Of a DNA stretch of 64,000 bases, positions 50,640 to 64,000 are shown one piece after another; position 1 is the first letter of the stretch, and the number at the start of each line of letters is the position of its first letter. The position numbers and the translations under genes are program-made. The DNA comes from Eulemur rufifrons. Its lineage: Eukaryota; Chordata; Mammalia; Primates; Lemuridae. Below the pieces are notes generated by a model that saw only the letters and a list, made by a program, of their open reading frames with translations, did no database searches and was not told the DNA's origin. The DNA is taken from NCBI RefSeq assembly GCF_041146395.1, contig NC_091008.1, forward strand, positions 5,779,501 through 5,843,500, given 5' to 3'.

Positions 50640-51530
50640 AATACGAGTAAAAGTCAAGAGACTATAAAAATGACCACACAGTTTTGAAAAATAGTCAAAC
50701 AATTTCCTCTAGAGAGGAAAAAATATGATATTTCAAATTAAAAACTAACCTGACTGGGTTTGATAGCAGATTAGATTTAGCATAGCTGATTAATGAAATG
50801 GAAGTGAGAGCTGAAGAAGTTATACAGACGATATACGGAGACACAAAAAGGAAAATTATGAAAGTTAAGGTATGAAAAAAATTACATGCCAGGATCAACC
50901 CAGAACTATGATAATATCAGACAAAAGAAGATATATTAATACTTCTGAACTGTTATGCATATATTATGTAACGCAAAATATTATTATTTTGCATAATAAA
51001 GTAGCTTCAAGGTCTGCCGAAGAAAAACTGATAGAACCAGAAGGAAATAAAGACAAATCTACCTTCTAGTAGGGGCTTTCAACTCATCTCTATCAGTAAT
51101 TGATAAATCATCAGGATCTTCCTCTCACCGCCCCCCCCCAAAAAGTCATTAGGCTATAGAAGACTTAGGCAACAATGAACAAGTTTGATCAAATGGATTA
51201 TATGGATTGCTGTATCCAACAATTCCAGGATATGAAATATTGGGCCACAAGTAAAGTGTTAACAAACATCAAAGGAGTAGTTGTCACACAGACCATAAGA
51301 ATTGGTCAGAAAACCATTAATTTAGAAGCAACGAGAAAAACCCTCTTTTATCAATAAGGAAAACTCTTCTGAAGGCCTCCAAGGTCAAAGAAAATATACA
51401 GGACTGAATGGTGATACAAAGTTTACATAGCAGAACCAGTGATGTGCAGCCAAAGGGTACTCAGAGGCAAAGTGATAGCCTTATGCTTATAATAGTAAAC
51501 AAGAAGGACTAAAAGGTGCAGTAAAAGTGA
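50640..51530 (+). mobile_element. Ancient L1 ORF2 fragment (endonuclease-side region), decayed
   Basis: Blocks in forward L1 ORF2 order: 'gataatatcagacaaaa', 'agaaccagaaggaaataaagacaaat', 'ctagtaggggctttcaac', 'gggccacaagtaaagtgttaacaaacatcaaagg' and 'cagccaaagggtactcagagg'. The reading frame is broken many times; the longest remaining piece is about 60 codons. No function left. Confidence 0.7.
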
Positions 51531-51884
51531 TGGATTGAGGAAAATGATTGAGGCACGAGGAGTGATTGTGGCACAGTGCAGGCAGGAGGTTACTGTCCTT
51601 TGCTGCTAACAGTCATTAGCCCCTGTATTTTGGGGGAGCACTAGTAATTTTATTAGAAGTCAGTTTTCAAGATCTTGGACAGAAAACGTTATCAGGTTAT
51701 TGGGAACAGCTGGTCTAGAGGGTAAGAAAAGGAAGTGACGGCTCTGTAATGCCCAAAATACTAGTGCATGATTGGCTTGTGTGCTTTGGTATCTCTGTTC
51801 TTCCTCAAGAGAAAAAAAAAAAAAAAAAAAAAAAAAATCCAGCTCTTTTAGTTGAGTGGATCAGTATCAGCATGTTTGGTTTAG

Positions 51885-53182
51885 CAGCAAGATTCTCAAA
51901 AGGGTGCTCTCTGAACCTCTGGGGTCCCTGAGACATTTTCACGGGATCCATGAGAACAAAACTCTTTTCGAGATCGTACTAAATATGTATATATATACAT
52001 ATTTTTTTGTGTGTGGCATTTTTACTGCGTTGACATTTGGTATGAAAGCAGTGGTGGAAAACTGCTGGTGACTTAGCACAAATCATGGCATTGGCAGGAA
52101 CCGTACTGGGAGTATTCTTTGCCACTCTTGGCTCAAAAAAAATGCTAGCGTCACACAGTAAAGCAGTAAAAGTTGCTAATTTTATTAACCCTGCACCCTT
52201 GAGTACATGTCTTTTTCATATTCTAGTGATGAAATGGGAAGTACACATAGTACATTTTGCAATGTAGCGAAGTGCTGTGGTTGTCTTGAGGAAAACACCA
52301 GGATGATTGAGTTTTCACTTTGCAAAATGGTTAACAGATCATCTATGGCTGTTCAGACTTGATTATTTGGTAGACCTTATTATCAGAACGAAATGAAACG
52401 AGACTATGGCTTTAAAAAAATTATTATCAAGGATAAAATTCCAACTTTCAAGCACAAATTAAAATCTTGGAAATCTTGTGTTCCTCAACACAAACTTTGA
52501 CAGCTCTCCTATCTTTAAAGACTCTTCTGATGAGATCAGTGGTGATATTGACAAATGAGATTGTGATATTATTTAATGAAATGTGTCAACATTTGGAAGA
52601 TTTGCAACATTCTTCAGATGGTCAGTGTTTGTCACAAAATCATACATGGTTGAGAGACTCATTTAAAGTGCAGGACAGACTGATGGATTTTAATGTAACA
52701 GAGTACTGGAAGTTCACTAATACAGTTTTGGATTCCATATTGCAGCTAATCTTTGAAAAATTAGCACTTTGTCCAGTGTAGTATGAAAGAGTAATATTCA
52801 TAATTATCTTAAAAAGCTATTAAAACAATTCACCTGTTTCCAATTACGTATCTGTGTGAGGCCAGATTTTCTATGTAAACTTTGCAACTGATTTTTAGGC
52901 AGAAGCAGATGTGAGAATCTAGTTGTCTTTTATTAGGCCAGATATTAAAGAGATTTTCAAAAATAGAAAATGGTGCCATTGTCCCTAAACAAATATGTTC
53001 ACACGTAGCAAATTTAAACAAATTATCATTTGAAAACAAATACTTCAAAAGCGTCTCAGTTTTAATTTCTGATATGGTAAATATTGATAGATAGAATCCA
53101 TATAAACAAGCTCTTTTGGGGCCCTCAATAATTTTTAAGGCGTATAAAGGGTTCCGAAAACCAAAAAGTTTGAGAATCACTA
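51885..53182 (+). pseudogene. Decayed hAT-Charlie DNA transposon with transposase remnants
   Basis: Ends resemble the CAGTG.TTCTCAAA terminal repeat: 'cagcaagattctcaaa' at the left, 'tttgagaatcacta' at the right. The near-octamers tggtttag and tagtttag flank it. Inside, two open pieces of 60 and 104 codons (52085-52267, 52467-52781) show hAT transposase features: 'AVKVANFINPAPLSTCLFHIL' minus its last residue matches the conserved helix of ZBED/Charlie-type transposases, and 'LTALLSLKTLLMRSVVILTNE' is nearby. The catalytic frame is interrupted by stops and frameshifts, so no active protein is encoded. An element of about 1.3 kb is an internally deleted copy; autonomous relatives are over 2 kb. 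Confidence 0.75.
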
Positions 53183-53189
53183 GTTTAGT

Positions 53190-54470
<1,281 letters not shown>

Positions 54471-55257
54471 AATTCCTTTTAAAAAATTTTATTTTTATGT
54501 TTTTTTTTTTTTTGGTGTAAGTTACTTGAATATATTTGATCATAAACCACATGCTGTCAAGTATAGCTCCCTCACAAGGATGCATAGCTGTTGTAAAAAC
54601 ACAAAAAATCCATGTTTGCAAAAAAGTTATAAAGTTTTACTCGAACCAAAAGGCAGCTTAAGAATAGATCAGACCATAACAAGTAATGTATGTCAAGCAA
54701 AACCCAGAAAACAGGTCGGGTGGATGTTGTGTGTTGCACTGTGTCATTAAAGAAAATGAGTCAAGATTGATCTAATTAACTCACACAGATTCAGCACATT
54801 CTGCCCACTGAAGCTGGCTGCAGTGGCCCTGTCCTGTCACAGCTGTCTGTGTAAATTGTTCACATGAGTCATACCGAGAAACAGCCTTTAAAAAAATAAG
54901 TAAACAAACTATCTGGAATCTTTGTCTTCTACCCGATAATCATCGAAGAGAAGCATTGTAATTATGTACCTGGGAGAGTCGCTGGCCTGAGGACTTTCTG
55001 AACCTGAAGTGGCCTCACTTGGAAATGTAGGAGAAATGTCTTTTCACTTGTCATTCATGGGACATACAATGTTTAGGACCGGTCCCCATGTCACTGTTTA
55101 GCAAATGCAGAGAGGCAGAGCTGTACCAAGATGCCTGGAGACAAAAGCATGAATTCCTTGCCCCCTTCTAACTTTGCAATAAGTGCTAATAAGCTCATCT
55201 TTTAGAAAGCAGTGTAGTGGAAATAAAAATAATTTATTCACTCTTATATTATGCTTG

Positions 55258-55500
55258 TAAGGAGAATGGGCTTTGGGGAGAGATCTGGATTTGACTTCTA
55301 CATCTACCTGCCACTCACTGGCTGTGGGATCTGAGGCTACTTTAGTCTTTCCAGCCACATCCCTGCCCGTGCTCCCTAAAATGGGGGTGATGACCACAGT
55401 CTCGCAGGGTGGCATTGCATTAAACATGTATGTAGCGTGGTACTTGTCTCATAGTGCTCCAGATGGTCGTCCCAGTAATTGTGGCTGCCATCATGGATGA
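55258..55500 (+). mobile_element. MIR SINE relic
   Basis: 'agatctggatttgacttctac', 'ccactcactggctgtgggatc', 'taaaatgggggtgatgaccac', '..gtagcgtggtacttgtctcatag': forward MIR order. A second short MIR-like piece lies at about 55540-55590 ('caccttggtttccttatctgcgtgatgggg'). Confidence 0.65.
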
Positions 55501-56439
55501 TAGTGAGTTGTGTTTCACAAGGGCGAATTGCGTCGTGTTATCATCCTGCACCTTGGTTTCCTTATCTGCGTGATGGGGAGTCCATGGCTGATGTCTGAGA
55601 TTTTTCCAGCCTACGTTTTCACTCAGCCTGTGCCAGCCTCCAGGAGGTGGGCGAGCTGCCCAGTGGGGGGCTCCTTCACGCCCACCCAGTCCCCCTCCCT
55701 GCTCTCCCTGACTGCTCAGCGGGAGGTCTCCTGATCAAAGCCCGGGAAAGGTCAGGCATTCCTGGAGGCTGTAGGAATCCTCCTTCCCGAGTCTCCTGCT
55801 GCAGCAGCTCTGGCTCAAACGGAGACGCTTTTCCAGGAGTCATTTTCCGAGCACTGTGGCTTAGCTGAGCTGGGGAGAAGTTACGGAGAACACCTGCTTG
55901 GGGGTCATTGTCAAAAGCTTTTGTTATGCTTTCGTTTTCTTTTAGGATGTACAAAAGGAGGGAATAGGAAAGTAGAGGCTGAATCTTGTCATAAGGATGC
56001 TAACAAGCCGTAAATTACAGGATAATCAAAACAGTACAGCTGTTAAAAGTGGTGCATAAAATATTTAATCAAGGGAAACAGTTGCAAAATAGTAAAAAAC
56101 TAAATTATAAAACAGTGTCACAGGTTTGAAAAAATAAATATATATTTATGAAGCTACAATGGAGAAAAAAAAAAGATGGGAAAGAAATTTCTCTCCGTTG
56201 CTTTTTCCAGGTGGCAGTATCAGGTCATTTTTGTTTTGTTTTTGTTTGGATTTTCTGAATGTTTTGCATGAGTTAAATCTAATCAGGAGAAACAAAAGAA
56301 GAAAGAAAACCAAAGAAAGAAACCAAGTTGCCTTTCAGATGAGAAGATTAGCGTCTTCAGAGAAAAGAGGATGTGGAGTGTGAGTTGGGTGCAGTGAGTC
56401 TGCCAGTGAGGGCACCCCCGGGGCCTGTGGGCTCGAAGC

Positions 56440-56690
56440 TACGGAATGTGACCAGCTGCTTATTTGTGAACACTTACACAGTGATTTTGGCGTGCCAAAA
56501 TCAGGCACTGTTTTCAGCATTCTAGAAATACTAGCCCACTGAATCCTCTCCACAACTTCTCGGAGCAGATCCCGTCATCCTTACTTTACGGGAAACTGAG
56601 GCACAGGGATGTGAGCACAGATCGGGACACACAGCCAGGGAGAAGCAAAGCCAAGATTCAGACCCCCGTTTCTCTGGCCACGGAGCCCAC
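56440..56690 (-). mobile_element. MIR SINE relic
   Basis: 'ggcactgttttcagcattctag', 'tttacgggaaactgaggcacagg', 'acacacagccagggag' and 'aagccaagattcagacccc': reversed MIR order. Confidence 0.7.
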
Positions 56691-56800
56691 GCTGCGGCCA
56701 CGCAGTGCTGTGCATTGTGCTGAGCTGAGCCACCGACGGCCCTTGTGGCGAGCAGCTCTCAGGCTGGATTTTGTATGTGCAGCCGTGGTGAGGTTATGTG

Positions 56801-56996
56801 GGGCACTGTGCTCAAGTACCTATATGGGGGGTACTGTGCTCAAGTACCTACATGGGGGGTACTGTGCTCAAGTACCTATGTGGGGCACTGTGCTCAAGTA
56901 CTTATGTGGGGGGAGTACTGTGCTCCAGTACCTCCATGGGGGCACTGTGCTCCAGTACCTATGTGGGGGTACTGTGCTCAAGTACCCCAGGGGGCC
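56801..56996. repeat. Minisatellite, seven units of 26-30 bp
   Basis: Units begin with ACTGTGCTCAAGTACCTATA-like sequence at 56805, 56833, 56861, 56887, 56917, 56944 and 56971 (periods 28, 28, 26, 30, 27, 27). They differ mainly in the length of the G run between units. Three forward frames stay open across it, an effect of the unit sequence and not of coding. Confidence 0.93.
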
Positions 56997-58140
56997 CTGT
57001 GTGTCCGGCCAGCAGCAGACACAAAGGGCCCTCCAGACCCTTTTTTCTTACTCATTCTCTTTGCTGTCAGCTTCGCCTAGTTCACGTCCCCTGCCCTATT
57101 CGCTGTCTGGGTCCCAGTCTGACGACCACACAGCCGCCTTGGTCTCCAGGCTCTACTGTTACTTTGCCGGAGAGGCACAGTCCTCCCTGGGTGTGAGCAC
57201 AGCAGTGAGTCTGCAGCTTCGCTGGGAATTGAAACTGCCATTTATCTTCCTTCTGTCGTCGTCGGGGACTTCAGTTCTCTCCCCCAAAGGAGCTCTTGGT
57301 GACTGCTCAGTAGAGGGAAGGAAGCAAAGGAAAGAGGAGAGGGCACGCCTGGCTGGAGGCCTTCAGACCACAGGGCTGCCCAGAGCTCTGTGTGTGTGTG
57401 TGTGTCTACACACTGGCAAAATGCAAGGACGGAAGTAAATGAATTTCAAGGTCTCTCACTGCTCCGATTCTTTGAAAAGGTTCAATGCATCTTTCAGCGT
57501 CTCCTGTAACAGATTCTTTTTTCTAGGATGGTGTATGCCAGAAGCAGAGACAGGTAGAGTCTTACCGTACCTTTCTGCAGCAGCAGTTGCAAAACTCCTT
57601 TCCTTTCTCTCTTTAGCCTCCTCCAGTCTGGTCAGTGCCTCAGCGTGTCTCACTTTGATAGCAGTGAACGTGCTCTGTGGCATCAGTTACGGATTTACTT
57701 TGGATGAAGAGTTCAGAGTTGACAATTCTTGGGTTATTAGCAAAGATCAGTATCTCTTCGAAGTGAACCACTTTAAAATAACATCTAAATAGACATTTTC
57801 TCAAGGTTAATGTAACAGAGAAATGACACACCGTAGAATGCTCACCGTAGCCACCGGGAGAGGAGACAGATTCTCCTCAATCTTAAACCAAATTATATCT
57901 GACTTCTCTTCAACAGGTCTCCCACTGGTTCTACTTACTACTGATCTTGGCTTTGCGTTGACGTGTTCATTACTCTGTGCCCATTGGTCTGATCTATTTG
58001 GAAAGCTCATTTCCAATACGTAAATTTGGATACTTATTTAATCCATGGCCAGTAGATGTTTTCTGTCTCTAACAGAGGAATATACGTGTGTGAATGTATG
58101 TGTGTGTGTTTGTGTGTGTGTGTACAAGTATATATGAAAA
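56997..58140. other. Intron sequence, nothing recognised
   Basis: No named repeat and no gene. A (TG)n tract occupies about 58096-58125. Confidence 0.4.
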
Positions 58141-58154
58141 GAGACCTTTAGTTG

Positions 58155-58491
58155 GTCTGGGCATGGTGGCTCACACCTGTAATCCTAGCACTCTGGGAGG
58201 CCAAGGCGGGAGGATCGCTCAAGGTCATGAGTTCGAGACCAGCCTGAGCAAGAGCAAGACCCTGTCTCTACTAAAAATAGAAAGAAATTATCTGGCCAAC
58301 TAAAATATATATATAGAAAAAATTAGCTGGGCATGGTGGCGCATGCCTGTAGTCCCAGCTACTGGGGAGGCTGAGGCAGGAGGATCGCTTGAGCCCAGGA
58401 GTTTGAGGTTGCTGTGAGCGAGGCTGACGCCACGGCACTCTAGCCCGGGCAACAGAGTGAGACTCTGTCACCAAAAAAAAAAAAAAAGAGA
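58155..58491 (+). mobile_element. Full-length strepsirrhine-type Alu
   Basis: 'gtctgggcatggtggctcac' to an A-rich tail. Target duplications GAGACCTTTAGTTG (58141-58154) and GAGACCGTTAGTTG (58492-58505) differ at one base. Confidence 0.94.
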
Positions 58492-58505
58492 GAGACCGTT
58501 AGTTG

Positions 58506-61189
<2,684 letters not shown>

Positions 61190-61410
61190 CATCACTCTGA
61201 GCCAGAAACTGTTCTAAGAACTTAACTAATAGTCGCTCACTTGATCCTTAACAACACTAAGAAATGGGTGCTGTTATTACGATCCTTGTTTTCAAGTGTG
61301 GAGAAACTGAGGCACAGACAGGTTAAGTCACTTGCCCAAGGTTGCACAGTAAGTGGCAGAGTTGAGATTCAGACCCCGGAGGTCCGGCCTCAGTTGCTGT
61401 CCTCTTCACC
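61190..61410 (-). mobile_element. MIR SINE relic
   Basis: 'actgttctaagaacttaactaatag', 'gtgtggagaaactgaggcacagacaggttaagtcacttgcccaaggttgcacagtaagtggcagagttgagattcagacc': a well-preserved reversed MIR. Confidence 0.85.
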
Positions 61411-62689
61411 ACCGCACAGTGCAGGTGACATTTCAGGGGCCACTTTCTCTTTGCCTGGAGAGACCGGGACCAGGACACTGCGGAGGGGACGGGGGCACAC
61501 AAGTGCACAACTGACCCGCAGGCCTAGGGACTGTCGTGCTGGCCCTCTTGGGCCTCTTCTCGTGGAAGCAAATCCCTCAGGGCCCTCATCTGACGGCACC
61601 AAACCATCACAGGGCTCCGGAGATGGAAGTTTCTGAAATCCCAGTGGCCACACAGTGTGTACCAAGGCCTGACATCCGACATCCTAGCACACCGCGTGGA
61701 ACCCCCCTAACAGGTCATTACCACTGTTTCTCACCTGTCCCCGACAACCCAGCCCTTTGCCCCTTCTGACCCCAGCTGCGGACCCTGGAGGGGACTAGGG
61801 AGGGCTCGACTTCACAGGCGAGACGTCCCGCTAGTGGTCTGCCATGAGCACAGGACAGAAGTCCACCTGCCAGCTTTCTTGGTGTGCCAACACCTTTCTT
61901 CTTTTCTTCCTCCATCTCGGCCTTTCTTCACTCTCCCTCCTGTTACTAAATAAGGTGGAGGAGACCGATGACAGTCGGGGCTGGGAATTCATATTCTGGC
62001 TGAAAATGGAAAGAATCACTCACTGTTTGCAGCCATCTCTGGTTTTCCCCTCTTCTCCTGTCCTCAAGCAGGAGTTGTAGGGACGGCAGGGTGGCCCCGA
62101 TCGATCGCTGGAAGGTGACTTAGCCCACAGTGCAGTTCATGGGCTGGGTCCCCGGGTACACTCGGCAGGTGGTGTTTTCAAAGACTAGCCACAGGCCAAG
62201 GTGCTGGAAATCCAGATAAAAAGTGCAGCTCCTGGCCAGTGTCGCCGCTGTAGGTGCATCTGGGAAAGAAGCCAGTGGGAGTGGAAGGAAGGCCCAGACC
62301 ATCATGGCGCCATGGGCAGGTCTTGCAGGCAGGCGTTCTTCATTTGCCCCCATGGGGGTTCCATTCACATTGTCAGGAATAATCTTTTTTCTTCCTCCTT
62401 TTGGACTCATGCCTTCTTGTGTGGTGTATCCTATGGAAATATAGGGGTGGGGTAGTTGTTATCTATCCCCTATATATTCTGTTTTGGAAGAACTTAGAGA
62501 AAATTATTGACCCAATTATACCCAATCTAGCATATGGAAAGATGACCCATCATTCTCCCAATTTAATAAATGCTATTTTTTTTGTTGAAATGCCATAAAA
62601 GGAATTGTAACACAGAGAGCAGATGTAAGAGATGCTACGGTCATGGGATCAAACCTGCTCACGGTTTGAAATAACACGGATTGCCCCGT

Positions 62690-62860
62690 ACTTAGCAGCT
62701 GCGAAGAGCTGTGAATTCTGCGCATATTTTCTTTGACTCTTACCATGACATTGTCAGGTGGATGTTGTTGTCTCCATTTTACGGTTGAGGAGGCAGAAGT
62801 TAAGTGACTGGACGAGGGTCAGGAAGGGAACAGAGTCAGGACCTCAGCCCAGGTCTGTCT
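62690..62860 (-). mobile_element. MIR SINE relic
   Basis: 'tgactcttaccatgacattg', 'tccattttacggttgagg', 'gttaagtgactggacgagggtcagg' and 'gtcaggacctcagcccaggtctg': reversed MIR. Confidence 0.6.
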
Positions 62861-63855
62861 GCGTGGAGTGTCCGTGTTGGGGGAGGGGACAGGGGACAGA
62901 TGAGTTGGGTGACTTCCCAAGACATGTAGTAACAGGAGCATTTTTAGGAGGGTGAAGAAATAAAAAATGTTGGTATGTCTGTCTCTTTATTTGGGGAAAA
63001 AATCTTCTTTATGGTTTTTTTTTTTTTTTTGAAGAAAATACCAACACACATTCAGTCTCAAAGACAATTATAATATATCATCCTATGAGCAGCCTTCGAG
63101 GCAACAAGCAGTAGTATCACCAGGGACAGACTGAAGCTATTAAATTGCAAAGATGGTAAATGCCTACGACGTATGACGTTTGAGAGAAATTCTGACTTCA
63201 GAGAAATGATAGTAATGAAATGTGTTAATTTTAGAAAGTGAAAACGTGCCCCATAAGGAAATGATTGTAGTACTCAGTGACCCCCTGTTGCTGTGCTCAA
63301 AATAGCAGAGACAGAAAAATTTAACAGTAACGTACTCTTTGGAGGATGTTGATTCTCTACCTGGAACGCTGTTTAGCCAACAATGCCACCTGCCTTTCTC
63401 CCCGTCCCCTCCCTCCTGGGGGCTGCCTGCTCTGGCCGAGTACAGACCCTCGAGGGGAGACGGTTCTGGGACAAATCCTCATTACTTTCCTTTTCACACC
63501 TTTCCCCCACTAGACTTTAAAAGTGATAATTGCTTCAAATACTGGGAGAAAGTAATTTGTTTTGGTGAACTTCAAACAAATCAGTGTTCTCTAATGGTGA
63601 CTTCTTTTTAATTACGGGGCTGGGCAGATGTGTATTTCTGTGGCCTTCCTGTACCTGCCCCGCCCCTTCCCCAAGAGCCTGGGACTTAATGATGGAAAAT
63701 AAATTCTCTGGATTTAAAAAAAATCCTTGTGTGTGTACAATTACAGGTCATAGTGTAGAACCTCAGGGAATGTCTTGGCCTTTCAGGTTCCTGAATGTTC
63801 TGCGTCTGTTTTCTAGATCACAATTTACATTAGATGGGAGCAGAAATACCTAATG
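62861..63855. other. Intron sequence, nothing recognised
   Basis: No named repeat beyond a T run near 63016-63030, and no gene. Confidence 0.4.
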
Positions 63856-64000
63856 CTCATTCGTCACCGTTCTGAGCACCTCACATACTTATTTTTGTTT
63901 CACACTTTCATGGTCCTCGCCATGTGCCAGGCACCTGTTCTCAGTGGTTTGCAAATACTCATGCGTGTTCTCTGCATACAAGTCCTTCCGGGGTGATCCT
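63856..64000 (-). mobile_element. MIR or L2 relic, cut by the window end
   Basis: 'ccgttctgagcacctcacatac', 'cgccatgtgccaggcacctgttctcagtgg' resemble the reversed end of MIR/L2. Too short to decide. Confidence 0.35.

Noticed and set aside
56611..57438. 275-codon frame in intron 3
   Set aside because: It runs through a MIR and a minisatellite, which stay open in all frames. No domain, no splice-supported context.

Overview
The window is mammalian nuclear DNA, most likely from a strepsirrhine primate (lemur, or loris/galago relative). It holds the 5' part of LEF1 (lymphoid enhancer-binding factor 1), the HMG-box transcription factor of the Wnt/beta-catenin pathway, on the + strand. The gene call rests on three spliced coding exons that join in frame into 138 N-terminal residues beginning MPQLSGGGGGGGGDPELC and ending SLSPPIPRT. 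The primate call rests on about a dozen Alu elements. The strepsirrhine call rests on their form: a 'gagcaagagcgagacc' left arm, an 'aaatagaaagaaattat..ggaca.ctaaaaatatatatag' middle, and a 'gaggctgacgccacggcactc' right arm. This differs from the usual human Alu.

Layout. 1-5.4 kb: upstream intergenic DNA with one MIR, an isolated CpG island (about 1.66-3.33 kb) and TCF/LEF motifs near the promoter. 5.4-8.1 kb: the promoter CpG island, with a 38-bp alternating purine-pyrimidine tract, a GGA/CCT tract, a five-run G-quadruplex motif, a long 5' leader with a single upstream ATG, and coding exon 1 (ATG at 6986). 7199-9535 intron 1; 9536-9602 exon 2; 9603-11044 intron 2, which in known mammals holds the alternative promoter P2; 11045-11178 exon 3. 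From 11179 to the window end everything is the start of one very long intron 3. No later LEF1 exon (proline-rich region, HMG box) is present.

Intron 3 carries Alus, MIR/L2 relics, ancient L1 pieces, a decayed hAT-Charlie transposon with recognisable transposase remnants (51.9-53.2 kb), smaller hAT and Tigger-like elements, two minisatellites and microsatellites. It also has at least three local duplications that are not explained by the common families. A stretch of about 6.5 kb (28.8-35.3 kb) has no Alu. It contains clusters of TCF/LEF, GATA, octamer, AP-1 and homeodomain motifs that look like intronic enhancers.

How it works together. Full-length LEF1 from promoter P1 carries the beta-catenin-binding region encoded by exon 1. 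Transcripts from an intron 2 promoter would skip that exon and start at an internal Met in exon 3, giving a beta-catenin-insensitive repressor form. The TCF/LEF motifs around P1 and in intron 3 fit the known autoregulation of the gene by Wnt signalling. No microbial-type system (CRISPR, defence island, operon) exists here, and the long open frames in the GC-rich islands are not genes. The most unusual points are the two nested upstream-ORF arrangements, the structure-prone DNA at P1, the palindromic TCF pair at 32.16 kb and the unexplained local duplications.
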